Positions 28,502-39,807 of a DNA stretch of 64,000 nt are shown here, piece after piece. The position numbers and the translations under genes were made by a program. Location: contig JAOSJU010000001.1 in assembly GCA_027493945.1 (NCBI GenBank), forward strand, positions 930,001 to 994,000, read 5' to 3'. This DNA comes from Burkholderiaceae bacterium. Lineage in GTDB: Bacteria > Pseudomonadota > Gammaproteobacteria > Burkholderiales > Burkholderiaceae_E. Within the stretch, counting starts at the first letter, position 1. Each line of letters begins with the position of its first letter. Under the pieces are notes generated by a model, which was not told where the DNA came from, made no database searches, and saw nothing but the letters and a program-made list of their open reading frames with translations.

Positions 28502-29746
28502 ATGACTGAAGCGAGCGGTACGCGCCGGGTCGTGATCACCGGCCCGGGGATCATCTCCTGCATCGGTCTCGACCAGAACCAGGTCCTGCAGTCGCTGCGC
28601 GCCGGCCGGTCCGGCATCGCGGCGGTTCCCGAGTACGCCGAGATGGGTTTTCGCAGCCAGGTCGCGGGGCGCCCCGACATCGACCTGGACGCCGCGATCG
28701 ACCGCAGGCTCAAGCGCTTCATGGGCGACGGCGCCGCCTACCTGCACCTGTCGATGGAACAGGCGATCGCCGACGCCGGGCTCGAGACCTCCGACGTGGT
28801 CAACGAGCGCACCGGCATCGTCGTGGGCTCGGGCGGGCCGTCCACGCGCAACCAGGTCGAGGCGGCCGCGATCTGCAGGGAGCGCGGGCCGAAACGCGTG
28901 GGTCCGTACATGGTGCCGCGCTGCATGTCCTCGACCACCTCGGCGACCGCGGCGACCAACTTCCGCATCAAGGGCGTGAACTACACGATCTCCTCGGCCT
29001 GCTCCACCTCGGCGCACTGCATCGGCAACGGTACCGAGCTCATCCAGTGGGGCAAGCAGGACATCGTGTTTGCAGGCGGCGGCGAAGAACTCGACTGGAC
29101 GCTGTCGGTGCTGTTCGACGCGATGGGCGCGATGTCGTCGAAGTACAACGACCGTCCCCAGACCGCCTCGCGCGCCTACGACGCCGACCGCGACGGCTTC
29201 GTGATCGCCGGCGGCGGCGGCTTGGTGGTGCTCGAAGAACTCGGCCACGCGAAGGCGCGCGGCGCGAAGATCTACGCCGAAGTCACCGGCTACGGAGCCA
29301 CCTCCGACGGCGCCGACATGGTCGCGCCCAGCGGCGAAGGCGCGGTGCGCTGCATGCGCAACGCGCTGCGCACCGTGCACACGCCGGTCACCTACATCAA
29401 CAGCCACGGCACCAGCACGCCGGCGGGCGACATCACCGAGCTGAACGCGATCCGCGAGGTATTCGGGCGCCCCGACGAGGCGCTGCCCTTCGTCTCGTCG
29501 ACCAAGTCGATGACCGGCCACTCGCTGGGCGCCACCGGCGTCCAGGAAGCGATCTACTGCCTGCTGATGATGAAGCATGATTTCGTCGCCCCCAGCATCA
29601 ACATCGAGCAGCTCGACGAAGGCGCCGGCGCGATCCCGATCGCGCGCCAGCGCATCGACGGCGTGAAGCACCAGACGATCCTGTCCAACAGCTTCGGCTT
29701 CGGCGGCACCAACTGCACGCTGGCGCTGTCGCGTTTCGAGGGCTGA
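28502..29746 (+). CDS. fabB: 3-oxoacyl-ACP synthase I
   Basis: The 414-residue condensing enzyme elongates cis-3-decenoyl-ACP and other acyl-ACPs. The catalytic Cys167 is in [17 protein letters not shown], with the two histidines at His302 ([11 protein letters not shown]) and His340 (GHSLGATG). FGFGGTNC closes the fold near the C-terminus. The pairing with fabA marks it as FabB-type and not FabF. It ends 2 bp before the fabI start codon. Confidence 0.96.
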   Translation: MTEASGTRRVVITGPGIISCIGLDQNQVLQSLRAGRSGIAAVPEYAEMGFRSQVAGRPDIDLDAAIDRRLKRFMGDGAAYLHLSMEQAIADAGLETSDVVNERTGIVVGSGGPSTRNQVEAAAICRERGPKRVGPYMVPRCMSSTTSATAATNFRIKGVNYTISSACSTSAHCIGNGTELIQWGKQDIVFAGGGEELDWTLSVLFDAMGAMSSKYNDRPQTASRAYDADRDGFVIAGGGGLVVLEELGHAKARGAKIYAEVTGYGATSDGADMVAPSGEGAVRCMRNALRTVHTPVTYINSHGTSTPAGDITELNAIREVFGRPDEALPFVSSTKSMTGHSLGATGVQEAIYCLLMMKHDFVAPSINIEQLDEGAGAIPIARQRIDGVKHQTILSNSFGFGGTNCTLALSRFEG

Positions 29747-29748
29747 TC

Positions 29749-30591
29749 GTGGGCGAAGCGATCGCGACCGGCGCATCGGCGCTGATGCAGGGCCGGCGCG
29801 GCCTGGTCATGGGAGTGGCCAACGAGCGCTCGATCGCCTGGGGAATCGCGCGCACGCTGCGCGCGCACGGCGCCGAACTGGCATTCACCTACCAGGGCGA
29901 GGCGATGAAGAAGCGCGTCGCGCAGCTGGCGAGCGAGGCCGGCTCGGATCTGGTGCTCGACTGCGACGTCGAGCGCGAAGAGGCGATCGACGCGACCTTC
30001 GACACGATCCGCGCGCGCTGGGGCGGGCTCGACTTCGTGGTGCATGCGGTGGCGCACTCGAGCCGCGACGAGCTCAAGGGCCGCTACGTCGACACGACGC
30101 TGGCGAACTTTCTGCACACGATGCACGTCTCGTGCTATTCGTTCACCTCGGTGATGCGCCGCGCCGCGGCGCTGATGCCCGGCGGCGGCGCGGCGATCAC
30201 GCTGAGCTACTACGGTGCCGAGAAGGTGATGCCCAACTACAACGTGATGGGCGTGGCCAAGGCGGCGCTCGAAGCGTCGACGCGCTATCTCGCGGCCGAC
30301 CTCGGCCCGCAGGGCATCCGCGTGAACGCGGTCTCCGCCGGGCCGATGCGCACGCTGTCCGGGGCTGCCGTGGGCAGCGCGCGGGCGATCTACAAGTACA
30401 ACGTGCTGTCGGCGCCGCTGCGCCGCGGCGTCGAGCTCGACGAGTTGGGCGGCACCGCGCTGTACCTGCTGTCGGCGCTCGGCGGCGCGGTCACCGGCGA
30501 GATCCACTACGTCGACTGCGGCTTCAACGCGCTGGGCATGCCGCAGAACCTCGACGAAGTGCTCGCGGCGATGTCGCGGTCGACGGACTGA
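29749..30591 (+). CDS. fabI: enoyl-ACP reductase (NADH)
   Basis: The 280-residue short-chain dehydrogenase reduces enoyl-ACP in the last step of each elongation cycle. It starts with GTG. Family marks are GLVMGVANERSIAWGIA for the nucleotide site, SYYGAEKVMPNYNVMGVAK with the catalytic Tyr and Lys near 164 and 171, and NAVSAGPMRTLSG. A fabA-fabB-fabI operon is, to my knowledge, more usual in Alphaproteobacteria, so this cluster may have been acquired or be a second fatty acid set. The gene ends near the long palindromic repeat at 30604. Confidence 0.95.
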   Translation: MGEAIATGASALMQGRRGLVMGVANERSIAWGIARTLRAHGAELAFTYQGEAMKKRVAQLASEAGSDLVLDCDVEREEAIDATFDTIRARWGGLDFVVHAVAHSSRDELKGRYVDTTLANFLHTMHVSCYSFTSVMRRAAALMPGGGAAITLSYYGAEKVMPNYNVMGVAKAALEASTRYLAADLGPQGIRVNAVSAGPMRTLSGAAVGSARAIYKYNVLSAPLRRGVELDELGGTALYLLSALGGAVTGEIHYVDCGFNALGMPQNLDEVLAAMSRSTD

Positions 30592-30603
30592 AGCGGGCGC
30601 GTC

Positions 30604-30992
30604 GCGGCAAGCGGCGGCGGGCCGGCCTTCGGCTCTGCGGTGGCGCGGGTCGCCGTTCGGGCCTGCGACGCGGAGCGCCGTGCGGGGCGCCCCCGCGCAC
30701 AGCGGGCGATGACGACGGCGGTCGGTGCTTCGCACCGACTTCCCTGTGCTGCTCGCGCCGAGGTCGTGCGGCGCAACTCGCTACGCTCGCTTCGCGAGCT
30801 GCGCTCAGACAGGGCGCCGCAAGTCAGAAGTACGAAGCGCGCTTCGCGCGCCGACCCCGACGCTGCGCTGCTCGGCGCCGCCGACATCGCCCGCTGTGCG
30901 CGGGGGCGCCCCGCACGGCGCTCCGCGTCGCAGGCCCGAACGGCGACCCGCGCCACCGCAGAGCCGAAGACCGGCCCGCCGCCGCTTGCCGC
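30604..30992. repeat. long intergenic hairpin, module 1 copy B (108-bp arms)
   Basis: The segments 30604-30711 and 30885-30992 are inverted copies matching at 107 of 108 positions by eye, separated by a 173-bp loop. The loop contains the small stems gtcggtgcttcgcaccgac (30721-30739) and gaagcgcgcttcgcgcg (30835-30851). It matches, in inverted orientation, the loop of the hairpin at 13006-13343, but the arms do not match those of that copy beyond short stretches. The region lies between the convergent ends of fabI and thiC and carries no credible gene. Confidence 0.9.
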
Positions 30993-31062
30993 TCGGGAAG
31001 CGTGGGTGGTATTCGCATCGAAGACGGGGCCGTTGCCCGCGAACACCACGACGGTCTCGGCA

Positions 31063-31452
31063 AAGGCGCGGGCCGTGCGCCGCGGGCGCGCCTTGTGCGC
31101 AGCCGAGAAGCGCAGCGGCACCGGCGGCGCGCGCAGCGCGCATCGTCCATCATTCTCGCGGCAACTTGTTTAGCGGAGCTCGCGCAGCGAGCGCAGCGAG
31201 TTTCGCCGCGCCAGCCGGTGCGGCCAGTGCGGTGTTTCACGCCATGCAGCGCTTGTGGGCCAGCGGATTTGCGGGTGGCAAGGCGCGAACCGCAGCCATG
31301 CCGGGGGCATGGCGAGGATTCGCAACGCCGCCACCCGGGCAAAGGCGCGGCTCCACAAGTGGCGCATGGCGTGAAACACCGCACTCGCATCGCAGGGCAC
31401 CCCCGCGAAGCGGGGGCAAGCACCCGGCGCGGCCGCGGCGCACGGCCCGCGC
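31063..31452. repeat. composite intergenic palindrome, module 2 copy B with nested hairpin
   Basis: Outer arms at 31063-31092 and 31426-31452 repeat those of 12695-12931 in inverted orientation. Compared with copy A, this one has about 150 extra bases that form their own hairpin. A perfect 21-bp stem (31227-31247 with 31364-31384) encloses further paired blocks down to a ccatgccgggggcatgg tip near 31297-31313. Flanking pieces shared with copy A include the gcgagaatgatggacgatgc block (31137-31158 on the other strand). No gene is seen between 30592 and 31482. Confidence 0.85.
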
Positions 31453-31482
31453 ATTTGCCCGCGCCAATCGCCAACCACCCAC

Positions 31483-33400
<1,918 letters not shown>

Positions 33401-33403
33401 GTC

Positions 33404-33499
33404 GGCTTCCCTTCGGCGGCATTACCCGCATCAGGTTCGGAGGGACTCTCTCACCCGGCACCGCCGCGCGCCCTCCGCGCGGCCGCCCAGGACCCCTAG
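33404..33499 (-). promoter_or_regulatory. TPP (thi-box) riboswitch upstream of thiC
   Basis: On the reverse strand the leader reads CTAGGGGTCC at the 5' end, then GGGTGAGAGA and CCTCCGAACCTGATGCGGG, then TAATGCCG and GAAGGGA. These are the conserved TPP aptamer blocks in the right order. The helix P3 arm is a GC-rich hairpin (33465-33485). The final AAGGGAAG sits about 6 bases before the thiC ATG and overlaps the ribosome binding site, suggesting control of translation initiation. Confidence 0.95.
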
Positions 33500-33508
33500 C
33501 GAGCGCAG

Positions 33509-33537
33509 AAGGTAGCGCAGCCGCCCGGGCAAGGCAA
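33509..33537 (-). promoter_or_regulatory. probable sigma-70 promoter of thiC
   Basis: On the reverse strand TTGCCT (33532-33537) and TACCTT (33509-33514) are 17 bp apart. Transcription would start near 33502, just before the aptamer. Confidence 0.6.
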
Positions 33538-33596
33538 ACCGGGCCGCGAGGCCTGCCGCGGAATCCCGGGCCCCGGAGCCGCCGGTCGCGGCCGCT

Positions 33597-33625
33597 TTGA
33601 CGCGGGGACGCTTGATCCCTACAAT
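33597..33625 (+). promoter_or_regulatory. sigma-70 promoter of the tetR-efflux operon
   Basis: TTGACG (33597-33602) and TACAAT (33620-33625) have the ideal 17-bp spacing. This is the best promoter match I found in the window and stands out against the GC-rich background. Confidence 0.8.
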
Positions 33626-33646
33626 TACTGACCTTTTGGTCATTAA
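33625..33646. promoter_or_regulatory. palindromic TetR-type operator
   Basis: TTA-C-TGACC-TTTT-GGTCA-T-TAA is a 22-bp palindrome directly after the -10 box, covering the expected start of transcription. Related AcrR/TetR regulators bind similar TGACC...GGTCA sites, so autorepression of the tetR-adaptor-RND operon is likely. Confidence 0.75.
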
Positions 33647-33647
33647 A

Positions 33648-34337
33648 TTGCGCCCGCCTGCCCCCGAACCTGCCGCCGCGCCGCGTCCGCCCCGCTGGGA
33701 GCGCCGCAAGGACGCGCGTCCCGGCGAGCTGCTCGACTCGGCGCTCGCGCTGTTCGTCGAGAAAGGCTATGCCGCGACGCGGCTCGACGACGTGGCCGCG
33801 CGTGCCGGCGTCAGCAAGGGCACGCTCTACCTCTATTACGCCGGCAAGGAAGAGCTGTTCAAGGCGGTCGTGCGCCAGAACATCGTGCCGCTGCTCGAGG
33901 CGTTCGAGCGCGACGCGGCCGGTTCCACCGCGGGCAGCGCGGCGCTGCTCGGTGAGTTCTTCCGGCGCTGGTGGAGCTCGTTCGGCGCCACGCCGCTGGC
34001 GGGAATCGCGAAGCTGGTGGTCGGCGAGGCCGGCAACTTCCCCGAGCTGGCGCGCTTCTTCCAGCAGGAAGTCGTGCTGCGCAACGCGATGCTGCTGCGC
34101 TCGATCATCGAGCGCGGCGTGCGCCAGCGCGAGTTTCGCGCGGTCGACGTGGACGCCAGCATTCACCTCTGGATGTCGCCGATGGTGATGCGCGCGATCT
34201 GGGAGCACTCGATCCTGCCCTGTTGCCCGTCCGGGGCCGAAGTCCCGATCGAGCGCTTCCTCGATGCGCATGTCGACTTCGTGCTGGGCGCGCTCGCGCC
34301 CGACGCGGCGCAAGGCCTGCCGGAGCGGGCCCGGTGA
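33648..34337 (+). CDS. TetR/AcrR-family transcriptional repressor
   Basis: The N-terminal helix-turn-helix is clear (LFVEKGYAATRLDDVAARAG, SKGTLYLYYAGKEELF), followed by an all-helical ligand domain. I place the start at the TTG at 33648 because the promoter and operator lie just upstream; this gives 229 residues with a proline-rich N-terminal tail. The gene overlaps the adaptor-protein gene by 4 bases (GTGA) and is thus the first gene of the efflux operon. It should repress the operon until a pump substrate binds. Confidence 0.88.
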   Translation: MRPPAPEPAAAPRPPRWERRKDARPGELLDSALALFVEKGYAATRLDDVAARAGVSKGTLYLYYAGKEELFKAVVRQNIVPLLEAFERDAAGSTAGSAALLGEFFRRWWSSFGATPLAGIAKLVVGEAGNFPELARFFQQEVVLRNAMLLRSIIERGVRQREFRAVDVDASIHLWMSPMVMRAIWEHSILPCCPSGAEVPIERFLDAHVDFVLGALAPDAAQGLPERAR

Positions 34338-35593
34338 GGCGCTGGCCGGTCACCGCGATCGCGATCACGCTGGCGCTCGCGGCCGGCGCCGCAGCGCTGT
34401 GGCTGCGCCCGGAGCCGCCGCCGCCCGCCATTGCCGCGCAGCCCGCCCCTGCCCGCGCACCGGCCGACGGCCCGGCCGGCACGGCCGAAGCGTCGGCGCC
34501 CGCGGCGATCGAATTCGCCGGCACCGACCTCTATACGGTGCGCACCGGCACGATCGCGCGAACGATCCCGGTGACCGGCACGCTCACGCCGGTGGAGCGC
34601 ACCACCGTGAAGGCGAAGCTCGCCGGCGACATCGTCGAGCTCGCGGTACGCGAAGGCGAAGCGGTGCGGCAAGGCCAGCTGCTCGCGCGTTTCGACCCCA
34701 CCGACTTCGAGTTGCGCGTGCGCGAACGCGAAGCGCAGCTGCGCTCGGCACAGGCGCAGCTCGCGCAGGCACAGCGCACGCTCGAGAACAACCGCCGGCT
34801 GCTCGAGAAGCAGTTCATCTCGCAGAACGCATTCGACAACGCCAGCTCGGCGGTCGACGTCGCGCTCGCCGCGCGCGACGCGGCCGCGGCGCAGCTGAAC
34901 CAGGCGCGCAAGGCGCTCGCGGACACGCGCATCACCGCGCCGATGTCGGGCAGCGTCGCCGATCGCTTCGCGCAGGTGGGCGAGAAGCTTCCCGCCGACG
35001 CCCGCATCCTGTCGATCGTCGACCTCTCGCGGATGGAGATCGAGGCGCCGGTGCCCGCCAGCGAGATCGCGGCGGTGCGCATCGGCCAGCCGGTGTCGCT
35101 GTCGATCGAGGGCATCGATGGCGAGCAGGTCGGCCGCGTGGCGCGGATCAACCCGGGCACGCAGCCGGGCACCCGCTCGGTGCCGATCTACATCGCGCTG
35201 TCCTTCCCGCCGGGCGAAGCGCGCGTGCGGGCGGGCATGTTCGCGCAGGGCCGCCTCGCGCTGCAGGAGCGCCGCGACGTGCTGGTGGTGCCGCTGGCCT
35301 CGATCCGCGACGCGGGCGGGCGTCAGTTCGTCTACCTGATCGACGGCGGGCGCCTCGCCGAGCGCGACCTGCGCGTGGGCCTGCGCGACGAATCGGCGCC
35401 GGCCGGCCAGGGAGCCGTCGGCCTGGCCGAAGTGCGCGAGGGGCTGAAGGCGGGCGACAGCATCGTCGGCGTGAACCCGGGCACGCTGCGCACCGGCAGC
35501 CGCGTGGCGATCGCGCCGGCGTCCGCACCGCGGCCGGCGCCCGCACCGCCAGGCGCAGCTCGACCGTCCCCGGCAGGCACAGCTCGACCGTAA
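34334..35593 (+). CDS. RND efflux periplasmic adaptor subunit
   Basis: The 419-residue membrane-fusion protein starts with GTG and has an N-terminal membrane anchor (AIAITLALAAGAAALWL). A lipoyl-like half-motif (GDIVELAVREGEAVRQGQLLARFD) comes next, then a coiled-coil hairpin (about 130-190, LRSAQAQLAQAQRTLENN). The second lipoyl half is DTRITAPMSGSVADRFAQVGE, followed by beta-barrel and membrane-proximal domains. A Pro/Ala-rich tail ends it. The stop codon overlaps the next start (TAATG). It links the inner-membrane pump to a TolC-type channel, for which a candidate is encoded at 39808. Confidence 0.92.
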   Translation: MRRWPVTAIAITLALAAGAAALWLRPEPPPPAIAAQPAPARAPADGPAGTAEASAPAAIEFAGTDLYTVRTGTIARTIPVTGTLTPVERTTVKAKLAGDIVELAVREGEAVRQGQLLARFDPTDFELRVREREAQLRSAQAQLAQAQRTLENNRRLLEKQFISQNAFDNASSAVDVALAARDAAAAQLNQARKALADTRITAPMSGSVADRFAQVGEKLPADARILSIVDLSRMEIEAPVPASEIAAVRIGQPVSLSIEGIDGEQVGRVARINPGTQPGTRSVPIYIALSFPPGEARVRAGMFAQGRLALQERRDVLVVPLASIRDAGGRQFVYLIDGGRLAERDLRVGLRDESAPAGQGAVGLAEVREGLKAGDSIVGVNPGTLRTGSRVAIAPASAPRPAPAPPGAARPSPAGTARP

Positions 35594-38500
35594 TGTGGTT
35601 CACCCGCGTCTCGATCAACCACCCGGTCTTCGCGACCATGGTGATGGCCGCGTTCCTGGTGCTGGGGATCTTCTCCTACCACCGGCTGCCGGTCGAGCAG
35701 TTCCCCAACGTCGAATTCCCTGTCGTGGTGGTCACCACCGCGTGGCCGGGCGCCTCGCCCGAGGTCGTCGAGTCGGACATCACGCGGCGCATCGAGGAAC
35801 AGGTCAACACGATCAGCGGCGTCTATGAGCTGTCGTCGCGTTCGTTCGAGGGCAATTCGGTCGTCATCATCCGCTTCGACCTGACGGTCGACCCGGCGCA
35901 GGCCACGCAGGACGTGCGCGAGAAGATCGCGCTGGTGCGCCCGCAGCTGCGCGAAGACGTCAAGGAGTCGCTGGTCACCCGCTTCAACCCCGACGACGTG
36001 CCGGTGGTGTCGCTGGCGATCCGCTCGAAGCAGCGCGACGCCCGCGAACTCACCACGCTGGCCGACCAGGTGGTGAAGCGGCGGCTCGAGAACGTGCGTG
36101 GCGTGGGTCGCGTGACACTGGTCGGCGGCGTGCGCCGCGAAGTGCAGGTGGCGCTTCGGCCCACCGACATGGAGGCGCTGCGGGTCGGCGTCGACCAGGT
36201 GATGCAGGCGCTCGCCAGCGAGAACCAGGAGCTTCCTGCCGGCACGCTGGTGTCGCGCGATCGCGAGCAGGTGGTGCAGATTCGCGCGCGCATGGGCAGC
36301 GTCGCCGACTTCGGCCGCATCATCGTGGCGCGCCGCGGCGGCCATCCGGTCTACCTGTCGCAGGTGGCCGACGTGATCGACGGCGAGGAGGAACCCGAGA
36401 CCAGCGCGCTGGTCGACGGCGAGCGCGCGATCGCGCTCGACGTGGTGCGCGCGCAGGGCGAGAACACGATCGCGGTGGTCGACAGCGCGCGCCGCACCGT
36501 CGAGCGCCCGGCCGCCGAACTGCCGCCCGACGTGACCGTCTCGGTGGTGCGCGACGCGTCGACCGCGATCCGCAACTCGGTCTCCAGCGTGCAGCGCAAC
36601 ATCGTCGAGGGGGCGCTGCTCACCGTGGCGATCGTGTTCCTGTTCCTGTCGTCGTGGCGTTCGACGGTGATCACCGGGCTCACGCTGCCGATCTCGCTGA
36701 TCGGCACCTTCCTCGTGATGTTCGCGATGGGCTTCTCGATCAACCTGGTGACGCTGCTCGCGCTGTCGATCTGCGTGGGCCTGCTGATCGACGACGCGAT
36801 CGTGGTGCGCGAGAACATCGTGCGCCACCGGGCGATGGGCAAGCACCATCGCGACGCCGCGTTCGACGGCACGAAGGAGATCGGGCTGGCGGTCGCGGCC
36901 ACCACCTTCACGATCGTCGCGGTGTTCATGCCGATCGGCTTCATGGGCGGCATCATCGGCCGCTTCTTCAAGCAGTTCGGCGTCACCGTCGCGTTCGCGG
37001 TCATGCTGTCGATGCTGATCGCCTTCACGCTCGACCCGATGCTCTCCTCGGTCTGGCGCGACCCGGACGTGCACGGCCCGCGCGGCAACGGCCCGGTGGC
37101 GCGCCTGCTGCGCGTGTTCCAGGCGACGATGCTGCGGCTGGAAGGCGGCTACGTCGCGCTGCTGCGCTGGGGGCTGCGCCACCGCGTGATCGCGCTGGCG
37201 GCGGCCGCCGCCATCTTCGCCAGCGCGTTTCCGCTGATGAAGCTGGTGGGCACCGAGTTCGTCCCCGAGGCCGACAACAACGAAATCTACGTCCAGTTCT
37301 ACACGCCGGTGGGCTCGTCGCTGCAGTTCACCGAAGACAAGCTGCGCCAGGTCGAGGCCGCGCTGCAGGAGTTCGAGGGCGTGACGATGACCTACGGCAC
37401 GATCAATACCGGCGTCGCGCAGGGGCGCAACTACGCGCTGGCCTTCGCGGTGCTGGTCGACCGCAGCCGCAGGCCGCTGTCGGTGCAGCAGATGCGCACG
37501 CCGGTGCGCGAACGGCTGGCGCGGATCGCCGGCATCACCGTCACCGACCTCGGCACCCTGAACGCGGTGAGCTCGGGCAAGCCGATCCAGATCAGCATCC
37601 AGGGACAGGACACCGCGGTGCTCGACCGGCTGGCGGTGCAGGTGCAGCAGGCGATCGCCGCGGTGAACGCGCAGCTCGGCCGCGGCGGCATCGTCGAGGT
37701 CGACACCAGCTCCAAGCCGGCCAAGCCGACGGTGTCGGCCGAGATCGATCGCGCGCTCGCCTCCGACCTCGGCGTGGGCGTCGCGCAGGTGAGCGCGGTG
37801 CTGCGGCCGCTGCTGGCGGGCGACGCCACCACCACCGGCGCGCGCCCGACGACGAGAACTACGACGTGCGGGTGCGCCTGCCGCGCAGGGAGCGCAGTTC
37901 GGTGGACGACCTGGGACGCCTCACCCTCGTGTCGACGCGTGCCGACGGCGACGGCATCCCGCGGATGGTGACGCTGCGCCAGATCGCGGACTTCCGCCAG
38001 GGGCTCGGGCCGACGCAGATCAACCGCAAGGCGCTGACCCGCGAAATCCTGATCTCGGCCAACGTCGAGGGCATCGCCGCCGGCAGCGCCGGCAGCCTGC
38101 TGCAGAAGCAGCTCGCGAAAATCGACCTGCCCGCCGGCTACCGCTTCGAGACCGGCGGCTCGAACCGCGACATGACCGAGAGCTTCGGCTACGCGCTGCA
38201 GGCGCTGGTGCTCGCGGTCCTGTTCATCTACATGATCCTCGCCTCGCAGTTCGGCAGCTTCCTGCAGCCGTTCGCGATCATGGCCTCGCTGCCGCTGTCG
38301 CTGATCGGCGTGGTGCTGGCGCTGCTCGCCTGGCGCTCGACGCTGAACATGTTCTCGATGATCGGCTTCATCATGCTGATGGGGCTGGTCACCAAGAACG
38401 CGATCCTGCTGGTCGACTTCGCGAACCAGGCACGCGCGAGCGGCCTGGCCCGCGCGCAGGCGCTGCTGCAGGCCGCCGAGATCCGGCTGCGCCCGATCCT

Positions 38501-38732
38501 GATGACCACGCTCGCGATGGTCTTCGGCATGCTGCCGCTGGCGATCGGCACTGGCGAAGGCGCCGAGCAGCGCGCGCCGCTGGCGCATGCGGTGATCGGC
38601 GGCGTGCTCGCCTCGACGCTGCTCACGCTGCTGGTCGTGCCGGTGCTCTACACCTTCCTCGACGACCTCGGAGCGCGCCTCACCGGGCGCCCGCGCGAGA
38701 CCGCCGGCGCGCCGCCCGCTCCCGACTCCTGA
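35593..38732 (+). CDS. RND multidrug efflux transporter (frame broken near 37836)
   Basis: About 1,047 codons encode a proton-driven HAE1-family pump. It begins MWFTRVSINHPVFATMVMAAF. The essential paired aspartates in membrane helix 4 are in LLIDDAIVVRENIV. Later parts (GSNRDMTESFGYALQALVLA, LVTKNAILLVDFANQAR) are complete. The frame breaks where accaccggcgcg should read accacctggcgcg, giving TTWRAPDDENYDVRVRLP; the missing T is in a CCTGG context. The sequence is closer to the MdtB/MdtC type than to AcrB by overall impression. Substrates cannot be predicted. Confidence 0.92.
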
Positions 38733-38783
38733 AAAAGGGGGCGATTGCTAGAATCTCTGGTTTTCAGCGCCCGGACACCGACC

Positions 38784-39449
38784 ATGGACTTCGAACGCGC
38801 CCGCTACAACATGATCGAGCAGCAGATCCGGCCCTGGGACGTGCTCGACCAGGATGTGCTCGACCTGCTGTTCGCGGTACACCGCGAAGACTTCGTACCG
38901 CCGGTCTGGCGCACGCTGGCGTTCACCGACATGGAGATTCCGCTCGCCGTCGACGGCCACGACACCGGCGAAGTGATGCTGGCGCCGAAGGTCGAAGCGC
39001 GGATGCTGCAGGCGCTCGCCCCGAAGAAGCACGAAACCGTGCTCGAGATCGGCGCCGGCTCGGGCTACGTGGCCGCACTGCTCGCGCATTGCGCGCGGCG
39101 CGTCGTCTCGGCCGAGATCCGCGACGATCTCGCCCGCTTCGCCGCCGCCAACCTCGCGCGCGCGCGCATCTCCAACGCCGCCGTCGAGCACCGTCACGGC
39201 CTGCGCGCCGCCCCGGGGGCGAGCTTCGAGGCGATCATGGTGTCGGGCTCGGTGCCCTTCGTGCCCGAGTCGCTGCTCGAGCGGCTCACGGTGGGCGGGC
39301 GGCTGGTCGCGATCGTGGGCGAGCTGCCGATGATGACCGCGCAGCGCATCACGCGCGTGGCCGATCGCCAGTTCGCGGCCGAAAACCTGTTCGACACGGT
39401 CGCGCTGCCGCTGGTCGAGTTCCCGAAGAAAGAGAGCTTCGTTTTCTAG
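38784..39449 (+). CDS. protein-L-isoaspartate O-methyltransferase-family protein
   Basis: The 221-residue protein begins MDFERARYNMIEQQIRPWDV, typical of the short proteobacterial PIMT-like family. The SAM-binding motif is VLEIGAGSGYVAALLA. It may repair isoaspartyl residues, but members of this subgroup next to tolC are often only annotated by similarity. It is immediately followed by the rhodanese gene (stop and start adjacent) and 3' by tolC, a frequent betaproteobacterial arrangement. Confidence 0.85.
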   Translation: MDFERARYNMIEQQIRPWDVLDQDVLDLLFAVHREDFVPPVWRTLAFTDMEIPLAVDGHDTGEVMLAPKVEARMLQALAPKKHETVLEIGAGSGYVAALLAHCARRVVSAEIRDDLARFAAANLARARISNAAVEHRHGLRAAPGASFEAIMVSGSVPFVPESLLERLTVGGRLVAIVGELPMMTAQRITRVADRQFAAENLFDTVALPLVEFPKKESFVF

Positions 39450-39791
39450 ATGCAGAACCTGCACCCCGCGGAACTGGCCCAGTGGCTCGCGCCCGACGCC
39501 GGCAGCGTCGCGCGCGGCCCTGGCGCGCCGCTGCTGCTCGACGTGCGCGAGCACTGGGAGTACGCGCTGTGCTCGCTGCCCGGCAGTGTGCACGTGCCGA
39601 TGCGCGAGATCCCGGCGCGGCTGAACCAGCTCGATCCGTCGCGGCCGATCGTCTGCGTCTGCCATCACGGCGTGCGCAGCCTGCAGGTCGCGATGTTCCT
39701 CGAGCACCGCGGATTCGAGTCGGTGTTCAACCTGCAGGGGGGCGTCGACGGCTGGGCGCGCGAGGTCGACCACACGATGCCCATCTACTGA
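39450..39791 (+). CDS. single-domain rhodanese-like protein
   Basis: This 113-residue protein is one rhodanese domain. The active-site loop is CHHGVRS with the catalytic Cys, preceded by the conserved LLLDVREHWEYA and PGSVHVPMREI. It may transfer sulfur from thiosulfate or persulfides to an acceptor. It lies directly after the methyltransferase gene and 16 bp before tolC. Confidence 0.9.
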   Translation: MQNLHPAELAQWLAPDAGSVARGPGAPLLLDVREHWEYALCSLPGSVHVPMREIPARLNQLDPSRPIVCVCHHGVRSLQVAMFLEHRGFESVFNLQGGVDGWAREVDHTMPIY

Positions 39792-39807
39792 CGGCGGAGC
39801 GTTCGCG

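Noticed and set aside
30592..31482. Open frames on both strands that translate to similar peptides (for example VARVAVRACDAERRAGRPRA on each strand)
   Set aside because: The similarity is caused by the 108-bp inverted repeat, not by coding.
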